Notes: a model not told the origin generated them from the sequence alone. Numbered from the stretch's first letter, positions 35,726-45,914 are shown. The stretch is DNA of 64,000 bases from Moorella thermoacetica (GCF_001267405.1 NZ_CP012369.1:956001-1020000), one strand, 5' to 3'. Program-made: numbers and translations.

Positions 35726-36967
35726 GTGAAGGTCCTGGTCCAAAAGTTCGGTGGTACGTCGGTAGCCAGTCCCGAGCAACGACTGGTGGTAACCGGGCAT
35801 ATCGAAAGGGCCTGCCGGGTGGGTTACCAGGTGGTAGTAGTCGTTTCGGCTATGAGGCGCCGGGGCGCGCCCTATGCTACCGATACCCTCCTTGAACTGC
35901 TGGGGGATAACGAGGTTGAGCCCCGGGAGCGGGATCTCCTCCTGGCTTGTGGCGAGGTTATTTCCGGGGTGGTCCTGACCGGGCTCCTTAAAAGTAAGGA
36001 TCTGCCGGCAGTTTTCCTGACGGGAGGCCAGGCCGGCATCATTACCGACGCCCAGTTTGGGGATGCCCGTATTCTTAGGGTTGAACCGCGCCGGATTCAA
36101 TCCTACCTTGACCAGGGCCGGGTAGTGGTGGTAGCCGGTTTCCAGGGAGTCACTGAATCCGGGGAAGTAACCACTCTAGGCCGTGGTGGCAGCGACACCA
36201 CGGCGGTGGCCCTGGGAGTGGCCTTGGGTGCGGAAGCAGTTGAAATTTTTACCGATGTGGATGGGGTTAAAACTGCCGACCCACATATTGTCAGCGATGC
36301 CAGGACCCTGAGCACCATCACCTACAATGAGGTTTGTCAGATGGCCTATGAAGGGGCGAAGGTCATCCACCCCCGAGCCGTAGAAATAGCCCGGCAGAAG
36401 AATATTCCCTTACGGATCAAGTCAACCTTTAATGACGGCCCTGGTACCCTGGTGGTAGCCTGGCAACCGGGGGTCACCGGCGTCCATATCAGCCGGGACC
36501 GGGTCATTACCGGCATTACCCACATGGACGGTCTGACCCAGTTGCGGGTTTCCCTCCCCTCAGGGGAGGGAGCCGGGGAGGTTTTCCCGCTGCTGGCTCA
36601 AAATAATATCAGCGTGGACTTTATCAATATCTTTCCCGGGGAACTGGTCTTTACCGTTAAAAGCGAGGTTGCCCGGCAGGCCCGGGAACTGATTGAAGGG
36701 CTGGGCCTGAAGGTGACTGCCCGCCCCAGTTGCGCCAAGGTGGCCACGGTAGGGGCCGGTATGCGCGGCGTACCCGGGGTCATGGCTACCATTGTTACGG
36801 CCCTGGAGCGGGAGGGCATTAAAATTCTCCAGTCAGCAGATTCCTATACTTCTATCTGGTGCCTGGTGGACAGGAAGGATATGGAACGGGCCGTACAAAC
36901 CCTTCATCGGGAGTTTAAACTTAACGACGGTAAAACAGGCGAGGTGAAAGTTTATGCAGTGGGGTAG
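35726..36967 (+). CDS. lysC: Aspartate kinase
   Basis: 413 aa. Kinase domain with VQKFGGTSVASPEQ, ALGRGGSDTTAVALG-type motif (TLGRGGSDTTA) and TDVDGVKTADPHIV, then two ACT domains (about 265-400) for amino-acid feedback. Phosphorylates aspartate, the first step of the lysine/DAP/threonine family. In Bacillus the asd-dapG-dapA isozyme serves DAP and spore synthesis, and this location matches dapG. GTG 35726 is eight bases from GAGGGG; GTG 35717 overlaps it. Overlaps dapA by 14 bases. Confidence 0.95.
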   Translation: MKVLVQKFGGTSVASPEQRLVVTGHIERACRVGYQVVVVVSAMRRRGAPYATDTLLELLGDNEVEPRERDLLLACGEVISGVVLTGLLKSKDLPAVFLTGGQAGIITDAQFGDARILRVEPRRIQSYLDQGRVVVVAGFQGVTESGEVTTLGRGGSDTTAVALGVALGAEAVEIFTDVDGVKTADPHIVSDARTLSTITYNEVCQMAYEGAKVIHPRAVEIARQKNIPLRIKSTFNDGPGTLVVAWQPGVTGVHISRDRVITGITHMDGLTQLRVSLPSGEGAGEVFPLLAQNNISVDFINIFPGELVFTVKSEVARQARELIEGLGLKVTARPSCAKVATVGAGMRGVPGVMATIVTALEREGIKILQSADSYTSIWCLVDRKDMERAVQTLHREFKLNDGKTGEVKVYAVG

Positions 36968-37832
36968 GATCCTCACAGCAATGGTGACTCCCTTTACAGC
37001 GGACGGGAAATTAGATTTAGACGGTGCCCGCAGGCTGGCCGCCTACCTGGTAGACCACGGCAGCGACGGGTTGGTGGTTGCCGGTACTACCGGGGAATCG
37101 CCGACCCTGACCCACGAGGAAAAAATAGCCCTTTTCCGGGAGGTTAAAAAAGCAGTAGGCGACCGGGCGGCAGTCATCGCCGGTACAGGTACTAATTCCA
37201 CCGCCGCCAGTATTGAACTCTCCCGGGAAGCCGAGGCCCTGGGGGTAGACGGCTTGATGCTCGTAGTACCCTATTACAACCGGCCATCCCAGGAGGGCCT
37301 TTACCAGCATTTTAAAGCTATAGCAGCGGCCACCACCCTGCCTATTATCCTATATAATATTCCTTCCCGTACCGGGCGCAATATGGATGCGGCTACAACC
37401 CTACGTCTGGCTGAGATCAAGAATATCAAGGCCGTAAAAGAGGCCAGCGGCGATCTGGACCAGGCAACGGCTATCCTGCGGCAGGCGCCGGCCGATTTTC
37501 TGGTATATAGCGGCGACGACTCCCTGACCCTGCCCCTGATGGCTGTGGGTGGTTACGGCATAATCAGTGTCGTCGCCCACGTGGCCGGCGAAAAGATGCA
37601 GGCCATGGTCAGGGCCTTTACTGCCGGGGATGTCCAGGGGGCGGCAGCTCTTCACCGGGAACTCTTTCCCCTCTTTAAAGCCCTCTTTATAACCAGTAAC
37701 CCGGTGCCGGTAAAGGAAGCCTTGCAGATGTTGGGACTGCCGGCCGGCCCGGTGCGTTTGCCCCTGGTGGGGGCCACCCGGGAGGAGAAGGAGAAAATCG
37801 CTGCTGCATTGAAGGAAACAGGCCTGTTATAG
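36954..37832 (+). CDS. dapA: 4-hydroxy-tetrahydrodipicolinate synthase
   Basis: 292 aa TIM-barrel class I aldolase. GTTGESPTLTHEEK, YYNRPSQEGLYQHF (catalytic Tyr), IILYNIPSRTG and the Schiff-base Lys in KAVKEASGD (about residue 161). Condenses pyruvate with aspartate semialdehyde. GAGGTGAAAG precedes the ATG inside lysC, so the two are translationally coupled. Its product is used both by dapB (lysine/cell wall) and by dpaA/dpaB (spore). Confidence 0.97.
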   Translation: MQWGRILTAMVTPFTADGKLDLDGARRLAAYLVDHGSDGLVVAGTTGESPTLTHEEKIALFREVKKAVGDRAAVIAGTGTNSTAASIELSREAEALGVDGLMLVVPYYNRPSQEGLYQHFKAIAAATTLPIILYNIPSRTGRNMDAATTLRLAEIKNIKAVKEASGDLDQATAILRQAPADFLVYSGDDSLTLPLMAVGGYGIISVVAHVAGEKMQAMVRAFTAGDVQGAAALHRELFPLFKALFITSNPVPVKEALQMLGLPAGPVRLPLVGATREEKEKIAAALKETGLL

Positions 37833-37844
37833 TCCCCGAAAAGG

Positions 37845-37873
37845 TTGCAAGCCGGGACCAGATAGGGTATAAT
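37845..37873 (+). promoter_or_regulatory. Sigma-A promoter for the RNase J gene
   Basis: TTGCAA (37845-37850), 17 bp, TATAAT (37868-37873). The leader contains TACCGGG (37902-37908) / CCCGGTA (37924-37930), a 7-bp hairpin followed by TTTAATT. Confidence 0.8.
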
Positions 37874-37984
37874 AAAAATAGCTGGTTTAGAACGTAAATA
37901 GTACCGGGTCGGCGAACTGCAGGCCCGGTATTTAATTGGCGCCTCAGGTTTGCTTCTTTGAAAACTGAAGATGGAGGTGGATTA

Positions 37985-39652
37985 ATGGCCGAAAATGAGC
38001 GTAAGGTTTCCTTGATCCCCCTAGGTGGCCTCGGGGAAATCGGCAAGAACATGATGGCGATCAGGTACGGAAACAGCATACTGGTCATCGATTGTGGCTT
38101 GACCTTTCCCGAGGATGAATTGCTGGGTGTCGATGTGGTCATCCCGGATTACACCTACCTGCTAGAAAACCGGCAAATGGTAAAGGGGATTATAGTCACC
38201 CACGGCCATGAAGATCATATCGGGGCCCTGCCCTATGTTTTAAAGGATCTAAATGTACCGGTTTATGGAACCAAACTAACCCTGGCCCTGATTCAGGCTA
38301 AACTGAAGGAACAGGGTAACTTTAACGGTGTCCGGCTGCAGCAGGTGAAGCCCAGGGATACTTTAAAAATCGGCCCTTTCAGGGTTGAGTTTATTCACGT
38401 CAGCCATTCCATTGCCGATACTGTCGCCCTGGCTATTCATACGCCGGTGGGCACCATCGTCCACACCAGCGATTTTAAAATCGATTATACACCAATCGAC
38501 GGGGAAGTCTTTGATTTCTATAAGTTTGCCGAGCTGGGTGAAAAGGGCGTCCTGGTGCTAATGTCGGACAGCACCAATGTTGAACGCCCGGGCTTTACCA
38601 TGTCCGAACGCGTAGTCGGTGGGACCTTTGATGAGGTGTTTCGCCGGGCACGGGAACGGATAATTATCGCCAGCTTCGCATCCAATATCCACCGGGTCCA
38701 GCAGATAATATCTACGGCTTACAAGTACAATCGCAAAGTAGCTGTGGTAGGCCGCAGCATGGTAAACGTGGTCAATATTGCCCAGGAGATTGGGTACCTG
38801 AATATCCCGGAAGGTACTCTGGTGGAGCTGAGCGAACTGGCGCACTTGCCTAAAAACCAGACGGTAATCATATCCACCGGCAGCCAGGGGGAGCCAATGT
38901 CGGCCCTGACCCGGATTGCCCGGAATGATCACCGCCAGATTGAAATTGTTCCAGGGGATACGGTGATTATTTCCGCCTTGCCCATCCCGGGCAATGAAAA
39001 ACTGGTGGCGCGAACGGTAGACCAGCTGTTTAAACAGGGTGCCGATGTCTATCATGAAGCCGTTGAAGGGGTTCACGTTTCCGGTCACGCCAGTCAGGAG
39101 GAATTGAAACTGGTTCTCAGCCTGGTCAAGCCCAAGTTTTTCGTCCCCGTTCACGGCGAGTACCGCATGTTGATTAAACACGCCCGCCTGGCCGAAGAGC
39201 TGGGAATACCCCCGGAAAACATTTTTGTGGCTGAGAACGGCCAGGTAATGGAGTTTACCAGGGAGGAAGGTAACTTTAATGGCCGCGTCACCGCCGGTCG
39301 TCTCCTGATTGACGGCCTGGGAGTGGGTGATGTGGGCAATATCGTCCTGCGGGATCGCAAACAACTGGCCCAGGACGGCCTGCTCATTGTGGTCCTTACC
39401 CTGAGTAAAGAAACCGGAAGTGTAGTCGCCGGGCCGGATATTATCTCGCGGGGATTTGTCTACGTACGCGAGAGTGAGGAACTGCTGGATGAGGCCAAAG
39501 AAAGGGTCCGCCAGGCCCTTGATAAGTGTAGTGAACGCAAGGTAAATGACTGGTCAACCATTAAAGGCAATATTCGCGATAACCTGAGTAAATTCCTCTA
39601 CGAGAAAACCAGGCGGCGCCCCATGATCCTGCCTATTATTATGGAGGTGTAG
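37985..39652 (+). CDS. rnj: Ribonuclease J
   Basis: 555 aa metallo-beta-lactamase/beta-CASP RNase. Zinc motif THGHEDHIGALPYVL at about residue 72, then HVSHSIADTVALAI, HTSDFKID, SDSTNVERPG, beta-CASP motifs (SASNIHRVQQ-like, GSQGEPMSAL, SGHAS) and a C-terminal domain. It has 5'-3' exo- and endonuclease activity in mRNA decay. ATG 37985 follows GGAGGTGG. Only one copy is in the window, so RNase J1 versus J2 cannot be decided; the place next to tepA matches rnjB of Bacillus. Confidence 0.95.
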   Translation: MAENERKVSLIPLGGLGEIGKNMMAIRYGNSILVIDCGLTFPEDELLGVDVVIPDYTYLLENRQMVKGIIVTHGHEDHIGALPYVLKDLNVPVYGTKLTLALIQAKLKEQGNFNGVRLQQVKPRDTLKIGPFRVEFIHVSHSIADTVALAIHTPVGTIVHTSDFKIDYTPIDGEVFDFYKFAELGEKGVLVLMSDSTNVERPGFTMSERVVGGTFDEVFRRARERIIIASFASNIHRVQQIISTAYKYNRKVAVVGRSMVNVVNIAQEIGYLNIPEGTLVELSELAHLPKNQTVIISTGSQGEPMSALTRIARNDHRQIEIVPGDTVIISALPIPGNEKLVARTVDQLFKQGADVYHEAVEGVHVSGHASQEELKLVLSLVKPKFFVPVHGEYRMLIKHARLAEELGIPPENIFVAENGQVMEFTREEGNFNGRVTAGRLLIDGLGVGDVGNIVLRDRKQLAQDGLLIVVLTLSKETGSVVAGPDIISRGFVYVRESEELLDEAKERVRQALDKCSERKVNDWSTIKGNIRDNLSKFLYEKTRRRPMILPIIMEV

Positions 39653-39657
39653 CTACT

Positions 39658-39690
39658 AAAGAACCGGTGCCACGGGCACCGGTTCTTTGC
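39658..39690. terminator. Bidirectional terminator between rnj and ylzJ
   Basis: AAAGAACCGGTGC (39658-39670), loop CACGG, GCACCGGTTCTTT (39676-39688): a perfect 13-bp stem with A3/T3 edges. It separates the convergent rnj (plus) and tepA-ylzJ (minus) transcripts. Confidence 0.8.
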
Positions 39691-39720
39691 TGCCAGCTTG
39701 GGAGTACGGAACTTGAGGCT

Positions 39721-39987
39721 TTATAATCCTGCAGGCTTTATATTATTGAGACTGCGGGGGTCGATTATGCTTTTCGGGGCAAAGCTGATAATGCACCCCG
39801 GCTGGTAGGGGCTATATAAATAGTCGGCCGGGTCAGTACTCAAAAGGCGGGTTATCCGGGCCTGGTTGAAGCCCAGGGGTTCGATTTCCAGGGTTAAGCG
39901 ACCCACTCTGAACTCCTGCCGCTGGGGGCAGAAGTCATCCATACCCTCCCAGATAAGCTCCGGGGGCAAGGGGCTGTAGACATACAC
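39721..39987 (-). CDS. ylzJ: YlzJ-like protein
   Basis: 88 aa. Starts (M)YVYSPLPPELIWEGMD and matches the small YlzJ family encoded after tepA in spore formers; function unknown. The GTG start overlaps the tepA stop (TAGTG), with GGAGG nine bases upstream inside tepA, so the two are translationally coupled. Confidence 0.8.
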   Translation of the reverse strand: MYVYSPLPPELIWEGMDDFCPQRQEFRVGRLTLEIEPLGFNQARITRLLSTDPADYLYSPYQPGCIISFAPKSIIDPRSLNNIKPAGL

Positions 39988-40766
39988 TAGTGTCGCCTCC
40001 CCGGACCGGGAGAGCCTGCCGCGATGAGTTCCTTCACTTTCCGGACGGCAGACGCCAGGCCACCGACTTCATCGATTAACCCTACTCTAACGGCATCCTG
40101 GCCGACCAGGATGGTACCGATATCCCGGGCCAATTCCCCAGTCTGGAACATCAGCCGCCGCAGCTCCTGCTCCGATATGTTGGCGTGCTCGACTATAAAA
40201 CGGATGACCCGGTCCTGCATCTTGTCCAGGTATTCATAAGTCTGGGGCACACCGATGACCAGGCCGGTAAGGCGGATAGGGTGGATGGTCATGGTTGCCG
40301 TCTCGGCAATGAAGGAATAATTTGCCGCAACGGAAATGGGCACGCCGATACTATGCCCGCCACCCAGGACCAGGGAAACCACCGGCTTGGACATGCTGAC
40401 CAGCATTTCGGCAATTGCCAGGCCTGCTTCGACATCACCGCCGACGGTATTTAAGACCACCAGAAGGCCCTTGATGCTGGGATCCTGTTCTACGGCTACC
40501 AGCTGGGGAATAATATGTTCATATTTGGTAGTCTTGTTCTGGGGTGGCATTACCAGGTGCCCCTCGATCTGGCCGACTATCTGCAGGCAGTGGATTTCAC
40601 TTTTAAAGTCAGGAATATTGGCCTGCCCTAGCTCTCTGATGTTTTCTACCTCGGGATTGGCGGGACGGTGCCCAATATTACCCCGGGCTGGTTCCCTCTG
40701 GGGCTGGGGTGGGGGCGTTGCCGGCTGGTTGGGTACCGGATTGGGATTAATATCGGGACCAGGCAT
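39987..40766 (-). CDS. tepA: ClpP-like serine protease TepA
   Basis: 259 aa. A proline-rich N-terminus (about 45 aa) is followed by a ClpP/SppA-like crotonase fold: [39 protein letters not shown] with the nucleophilic Ser, TIHPIRLTG with His, and GLIDEVGGL. TepA was linked to secretory protein handling and to spore proteins. ATG 40766 has AAGGAGGAAAG upstream; an ATG 36 bases earlier would place that site within the gene. Only minus-strand pair in the window. Confidence 0.92.
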   Translation of the reverse strand: MPGPDINPNPVPNQPATPPPQPQREPARGNIGHRPANPEVENIRELGQANIPDFKSEIHCLQIVGQIEGHLVMPPQNKTTKYEHIIPQLVAVEQDPSIKGLLVVLNTVGGDVEAGLAIAEMLVSMSKPVVSLVLGGGHSIGVPISVAANYSFIAETATMTIHPIRLTGLVIGVPQTYEYLDKMQDRVIRFIVEHANISEQELRRLMFQTGELARDIGTILVGQDAVRVGLIDEVGGLASAVRKVKELIAAGSPGPGRRH

Positions 40767-40921
40767 TTTAGCTTTCCTCCTTCTTGGTAAACCCTCATTC
40801 ATTAGATTGGCTTAGATTAGTATAAGGATTAAAAGGGGTTAACATACATTGATACTTTTTAAAGGCGGTGCAAGGAATCTGGCCGCCCAGCGTAGAATAG
40901 TAGCAACCGGGGTGATGGAAA

Positions 40922-43246
40922 ATGCCTCCTGCCAGGATCATGAGTGAGAAGATAAAAAACGAGATCATGGGTGTAGCCCTGGTGGCGCTATCCTTTCTCT
41001 GCCTGGCGGGCCTCTATGTACTTGATCTTGGATATGTGAGTTCAGCGGCCAGTATCGGTGCTATTGGCCAGCTGCTGGTCCAGTTTTTAAGGGCCATGAC
41101 TGGGGAGGGTAAATACTTATTTCCCCTTCTGATGGCTGGCTGGGGAATAAGGCTCATTATTGGCGGCAGGGTTAAGGATTCCCGGCCCAGGCTGGCCGGA
41201 GGGATATTACTTTTTATAACCCTTTTAAGCGCCCTGCATCAGCCTTTAGTGAACGGTAACAGCTATAAGGAAGTCTTGGCGAGCGGCCTGGCCGGCGAGG
41301 GTGGCGGTTTCATCGGTGCTGTGGTAGGTTTGATGCTGAAGTCTATTTTTGGTCGCCTGGGTACCTGGATTGTTTTGGCTGCTTTGACGATAATTTCTTT
41401 TCTCCTGGCTACGGGGATTTCCTTGAGCCGTATACTACGCCGCATCGGGGAGGGGTTAGGAAGAGTAGTCCCTGCTATTAAGGCCTGGCTCCTGGCTTTC
41501 CTTTTTACCGAAGTTGACGAAGAGGAACCGGTTGCGAAAAAGGAAAAGGGAAAAAGAAGGAAAAACAGGAAAGGATCCCAGCCGGAAGAACAGGAGGCAG
41601 TACCGGTAGTCATCAATCCTCCACCCGAACCCCAGCCGGTAATTACGCCGGCTATTAGCAAAGAGGAACCAGTTCCGGTCAAGGTATATCCTGAGAGTAC
41701 CCTCCCTCCTGTTGCCGAGGAAGACAAAAAAAACCGGCGGCGACCCAAGGTTAACCTCCAGGCGGACAACGCCGCTGTCCCTGAGGAAGGAGGTGCTTCG
41801 GAACCGGCCGGGACATATGTCCTGCCACCATTAAGCCTTTTAAGTCGTCCAGTAAGGGTTAAAAATCCCCGCCTGGAAAAGGATATTACCGACAGGATTA
41901 AGATCCTGGAGGATACCTTTGACAGTTTTGGAGTCAAGGTGAAGGTAACCCAGGTTAGCTGTGGCCCGGCTGTTACCCGTTACGAGGTCCACCCGGCGCC
42001 GGGGGTAAAAGTGAGCCGGATCGTCAGCCTGGCCGACGATATAGCTTTGAGCCTGGCAGCTGCCCAGGTGCGCATCGAGGCTCCCATTCCCGGCAAGTCG
42101 GCCGTGGGCATTGAAGTACCCAATAAGGAGATCGCCGTCGTTCACCTGCGGGAAGTGCTGGAAGACCCGACCTTTACCGAAGCCAGCAGCCGTTTGACGG
42201 TAGCCCTTGGTAAGGATATTGCCGGCAATCCGGTCATTGCCGACCTGGCCAAGATGCCCCACCTGCTCATTGCCGGGGCTACCGGTTCCGGTAAGAGCGT
42301 GTGCTTAAACGCCCTTATCTGCAGCCTGCTCTTTAAAGCCACTCCCCAGGAATTGAAGCTTTTAATGATTGATCCCAAGATGGTGGAGCTAACCCAGTAT
42401 AACGGTATCCCCCACCTGCTGGCCCCGGTGGTCAGCCAGCCCAAAAAGGCTGCGACCGCCCTCCACTGGATGGTCAATGAGATGGAGAAACGTTACCAGC
42501 TTTTTGCTGAAACAGGAGTCAAGGATATTACCAGATACAACCGTCTCCAGCAAAAGGAGAATAACGGCCAGGAAGCCCTCCCCCTGGTGGTCGTTTTGAT
42601 TGATGAACTGGCCGACTTGATGATGGTTGCTCCAGCAGATGTAGAAGACGCCATTTGCCGCCTGGCCCAGATGGCCAGGGCGGCTGGTATCCATCTGGTT
42701 GTCGCCACCCAGCGACCCTCGGTAGACGTTATTACCGGTTTAATCAAGGCCAATATCTCATCGCGGATTGCCTTTGCGGTTTCCTCCCAGGTTGATTCCC
42801 GGACTATCCTGGATATGGCCGGGGCTGAACGGCTCATGGGAAGGGGCGATATGCTTTTCCTTCCTATCGGAGCCAGTAAACCCATTCGCGTCCAGGGGGT
42901 TTATGTCTCCGACCGGGAGGTTGAGGACCTGGTTACCTATGTGAAGCAACAGGGCCGGCCGGAATACAATCCTAATTTTTTAAAGGGTGAAGAGGTCGGG
43001 GAAGAAAATAACGAAGCCACGGACGAGCTTTTCCCGGCTGCCGTCAGGGTGGTCCTGGAAACGGGCCAGGCTTCGATCTCCATGCTCCAGCGGCGCCTGC
43101 GGGTAGGCTATACCAGGGCGGCACGGCTGATGGATATGATGGAAGCCAGGGGATTTGTAGGCGGTCATGAAGGAACCAAACCCCGGGCCATCCTCACCAA
43201 TTGGGACGAATACCAGGAACTATTTGGCGCAAATGATGAAACCTAA
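40922..43246 (+). CDS. spoIIIE: DNA translocase FtsK/SpoIIIE
   Basis: 774 aa. Four N-terminal membrane helices (about residues 15-165), an acidic/basic proline-rich linker (about 200-290), then the RecA-like motor with Walker A GATGSGKS (about 452), Walker B VVLIDELADLMM, and a C-terminal winged-helix gamma domain that reads KOPS/SRS (about 700-770). Pumps chromosome through septa at division or sporulation. ATG 40940 is an alternative start. Whether it is the vegetative or the sporulation paralogue cannot be told. Confidence 0.95.
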   Translation: MPPARIMSEKIKNEIMGVALVALSFLCLAGLYVLDLGYVSSAASIGAIGQLLVQFLRAMTGEGKYLFPLLMAGWGIRLIIGGRVKDSRPRLAGGILLFITLLSALHQPLVNGNSYKEVLASGLAGEGGGFIGAVVGLMLKSIFGRLGTWIVLAALTIISFLLATGISLSRILRRIGEGLGRVVPAIKAWLLAFLFTEVDEEEPVAKKEKGKRRKNRKGSQPEEQEAVPVVINPPPEPQPVITPAISKEEPVPVKVYPESTLPPVAEEDKKNRRRPKVNLQADNAAVPEEGGASEPAGTYVLPPLSLLSRPVRVKNPRLEKDITDRIKILEDTFDSFGVKVKVTQVSCGPAVTRYEVHPAPGVKVSRIVSLADDIALSLAAAQVRIEAPIPGKSAVGIEVPNKEIAVVHLREVLEDPTFTEASSRLTVALGKDIAGNPVIADLAKMPHLLIAGATGSGKSVCLNALICSLLFKATPQELKLLMIDPKMVELTQYNGIPHLLAPVVSQPKKAATALHWMVNEMEKRYQLFAETGVKDITRYNRLQQKENNGQEALPLVVVLIDELADLMMVAPADVEDAICRLAQMARAAGIHLVVATQRPSVDVITGLIKANISSRIAFAVSSQVDSRTILDMAGAERLMGRGDMLFLPIGASKPIRVQGVYVSDREVEDLVTYVKQQGRPEYNPNFLKGEEVGEENNEATDELFPAAVRVVLETGQASISMLQRRLRVGYTRAARLMDMMEARGFVGGHEGTKPRAILTNWDEYQELFGANDET

Positions 43247-43301
43247 GGGCAGGAATCTTCCTGATTGGTGTCGAAGACTTAGAGTACCAGGAGGTGAGGC
43301 T

Positions 43302-44051
43302 ATGGGACAGGTAGGCGAGATCCTTCGCTCTACACGCCAGGAAAAGGGAATATCCCTGCGAGAAGCTGAAGAAGCCACCAAAATCCGCCTGAAATACCTT
43401 GAGGCCCTTGAAAATGGAACCTATGATGAAATTCCCGGGCGGGTGTACGCCCTGGGCTTTTTACGTAATTATGCCCGCTTCCTGGGGCTGGACCCTGCAG
43501 AATTAACCGCCCTGTTTAAGGAAGAATACCCCCCTAAAGAGGAATCTTACCAGGTAGAGGAACCACCCGGTATAACCACACCCCGGTTAACCACCAGGGG
43601 ATGGGGCCGCTGGTTACTTATCCTGGGAGTTATCCTGGTCCTCTGGGGCGTGAATCGTTTATATAATTATTATCGCCCTTCGCCGGAGCAGTCACCGGCA
43701 CCGCCGCCGGTTACCGAACCGGCACCAGCAACGCCCGCACCTGTAACCCCAGTGCAGCCAGCTTCACCACCGTCCCAGGTCCAGGGAGTGGAAGTTAAGA
43801 TCCGGGCTACCGGGAATTGTTGGGTAGGAGCAGTCGTCGACGGTAAGGCCGATTTCTCCGGGACTCTCAAGCCCGGGGATGAAAAGGTCTTCCAGGGAAA
43901 GGATAAAGTAAGTGTAACCCTGGGGAGCGCCGGCGCCGTCGAGGTAACCCTCAACGGCCAGGTTCAGCCACCACTTGGTAAAGCAGGGAGTGTTGTTACC
44001 TTTGAGGCTGATAAGGGCGCAAACCAGTTGCGCATAATTAAAAAGCAATGA
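43302..44051 (+). CDS. rodZ: RodZ-like helix-turn-helix membrane protein
   Basis: 249 aa. N-terminal HTH_25 domain (GEILRSTRQEKGISLREAEEATKIRLKYLEALE), one membrane helix at about 102-120, a proline-rich linker, and a C-terminal DUF4115 beta domain (VEVKIRATGNCWVGAVVDGK). RodZ links MreB filaments to the elongation machinery; Bacillus YmfM is the homologue and lies at the same place. ATG 43302 behind CAGGAGGTGAGG. The stop overlaps the rimO start (ATGA). Confidence 0.9.
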   Translation: MGQVGEILRSTRQEKGISLREAEEATKIRLKYLEALENGTYDEIPGRVYALGFLRNYARFLGLDPAELTALFKEEYPPKEESYQVEEPPGITTPRLTTRGWGRWLLILGVILVLWGVNRLYNYYRPSPEQSPAPPPVTEPAPATPAPVTPVQPASPPSQVQGVEVKIRATGNCWVGAVVDGKADFSGTLKPGDEKVFQGKDKVSVTLGSAGAVEVTLNGQVQPPLGKAGSVVTFEADKGANQLRIIKKQ

Positions 44052-45346
44052 TTAGAGTTGCTGTTATAACCCTCGGTTGTCCTAAAAACCAGGTAGAAAG
44101 CGAATATATGCTGGGGATCCTGGAAAAGAACCACCTGGAAGTGGTAAGCGATCCCCGGCAGGCGGAAGTAGTAATCATTAACACCTGCAGCTTTATTACC
44201 GCGGCACGGGAAGAGGCTTTAGATACGATCCTGGAGCTGGCCCGGGCTGCCAATCACCCGCGGTTAATTGTTGCCGGTTGCCTGGCCCAGCAATACGCCT
44301 CCGAGTTGTGGCAGGAATTGCCGGAGGCGGCAGCCTTTATCGGACCCGGGGCCACAGGCCGCTTGCCGGAAATTATTAACCGGGTATTAAAGGGTGAGAG
44401 GGTGCTGGATGTACCCGGCCCGGAAATGATTACCGGGGAATTGCCACGCCTTATCGAAGATGGGAAGCCCTTTGCCTATTTAAAGATTGCCGAGGGTTGC
44501 AATAACCGTTGTACTTACTGTACTATCCCTTCCATCAAGGGGCCCTATCGCAGCCGGCCCCTGGAGAAAGTGGTAGCCGAGGCCGTTTCTCTGGCGGCCA
44601 GGGGCATAAAAGAGCTGGTCCTGGTAGCCCAGGATACCACGGCGTACGGCCTGGATTGTTACGGAGAGTACCGCCTGCCGGAACTCCTGCGCCGCCTGGC
44701 CAGGATTGAGGGGATAGAGTGGGTGCGTCTACTCTACGCCTACCCGACCAGGATCACCCCGGAATTGATCGAGGTAATGGCTACTGAGCCCGGGGTGGTA
44801 CCTTACCTGGATCTACCCCTGCAGCATGCCAGTGAAGGCGTCTTGAGACGAATGGGCCGTCCCGGGACGGGAGCGGCGGGCCTGAGAGCTATAGAAAGCC
44901 TGCGGCGGGCCATACCGGAGATAACCATACGCTCTACCTTTATCGTGGGCTTTCCCGGAGAGGAAGAGGAGGATTTTCAAATCCTTCTTGACTTCCTTAC
45001 TGACGCCCGGTTGGACTGGGTGGGGGCTTTTAAATTCTCTCCCGAGGAAGGTACAATAGCGGCGAGCCTTCCAGGTCAGGTACCAGAAGAGGTGAAGGAA
45101 GAACGTTACCAGAGGTTAATGCTCCACCAGCAATCCATCACCAGGGCCTGCAATGAAGGCTGGCTGGGCCGGGAGGTCCAGGTTTTGAAGGAAGGGCCGG
45201 AGGTAGGGCGCAGTATGCGCCAGGCCCCGGAAGTAGACGGTGTGGTATATGTTAAGGGAGATCCCTCACCAGCCGGTAGCATGGTTACAGTGAAGCTGAC
45301 CCAGCTTTATAATATCTATGACTTTCTGGGGGAGATTAAGTTATGA
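44048..45346 (+). CDS. rimO: Ribosomal protein S12 methylthiotransferase RimO
   Basis: 432 aa radical-SAM methylthiotransferase. N-terminal UPF0004 domain with three cluster Cys (TLGCPKN, NTCSF, AGCLAQ), radical-SAM CNNRCTYC at about residue 150, and C-terminal TRAM domain. LGCPKNQVESE is diagnostic of RimO rather than MiaB. Adds a methylthio group to Asp of ribosomal protein S12. The ATG overlaps the rodZ stop by 4 bases. Confidence 0.96.
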   Translation: MIRVAVITLGCPKNQVESEYMLGILEKNHLEVVSDPRQAEVVIINTCSFITAAREEALDTILELARAANHPRLIVAGCLAQQYASELWQELPEAAAFIGPGATGRLPEIINRVLKGERVLDVPGPEMITGELPRLIEDGKPFAYLKIAEGCNNRCTYCTIPSIKGPYRSRPLEKVVAEAVSLAARGIKELVLVAQDTTAYGLDCYGEYRLPELLRRLARIEGIEWVRLLYAYPTRITPELIEVMATEPGVVPYLDLPLQHASEGVLRRMGRPGTGAAGLRAIESLRRAIPEITIRSTFIVGFPGEEEEDFQILLDFLTDARLDWVGAFKFSPEEGTIAASLPGQVPEEVKEERYQRLMLHQQSITRACNEGWLGREVQVLKEGPEVGRSMRQAPEVDGVVYVKGDPSPAGSMVTVKLTQLYNIYDFLGEIKL

Positions 45347-45861
45347 CCCTTGCCAACCGGGTGACCATGTTGCGCCTGATGCTGGTGCCATTATTTGTAT
45401 TTTTTATCCTTCGCCCCTGGGGGCCCGGGTATTATCTGGCCGCCGGGTTGTTTCTCCTGGCGGCGGCTACCGATGGCCTGGACGGTTACCTGGCCCGCAG
45501 GCGCGCTGAGGTAAGCGGGCTGGGCAAGTTGCTGGATCCCCTGGTAGATAAACTCCTGGTCACTACGGCTTTAGTTTTACTGGTACAGATGCACCTGGTC
45601 CCCGGGTGGGCTGTAGTGCTCATTATAGGCCGGGAATTCTTAATCAGTGGCCTGCGTCAGGTAGCTGCCGGCGAAGGGTTAATCCTGGCCGCCAGCTACT
45701 GGGGTAAAATCAAGACTTTTGCCCAGGTGATAGCTGTGGTCGCCCTCCTGGTAGGTATACCCTGGGCATTACTAATCCTCTATGGCGCCCTGGCCCTGAC
45801 CCTGATCTCGGGGTTCCATTACTTTTTCTTAAATCGGGAACTCCTTTATCGGCTGGGATAA
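45343..45861 (+). CDS. pgsA: CDP-diacylglycerol-glycerol-3-phosphate 3-phosphatidyltransferase
   Basis: 172 aa with about five membrane helices. CDP-alcohol phosphotransferase motif DGLDGYLARRRAEVSGLGKLLDPLVDK (DGxxAR-x8-G-x3-D-x3-D) is intact. Makes phosphatidylglycerol phosphate. The ATG overlaps the rimO stop by 4 bases (ATGA), so it is translationally coupled. Confidence 0.95.
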   Translation: MTLANRVTMLRLMLVPLFVFFILRPWGPGYYLAAGLFLLAAATDGLDGYLARRRAEVSGLGKLLDPLVDKLLVTTALVLLVQMHLVPGWAVVLIIGREFLISGLRQVAAGEGLILAASYWGKIKTFAQVIAVVALLVGIPWALLILYGALALTLISGFHYFFLNRELLYRLG

Positions 45862-45914
45862 AGGAATGGTGGCAGGACTGCCAGGTAATTCATAAGGTCT
45901 AAAACCAAATAATT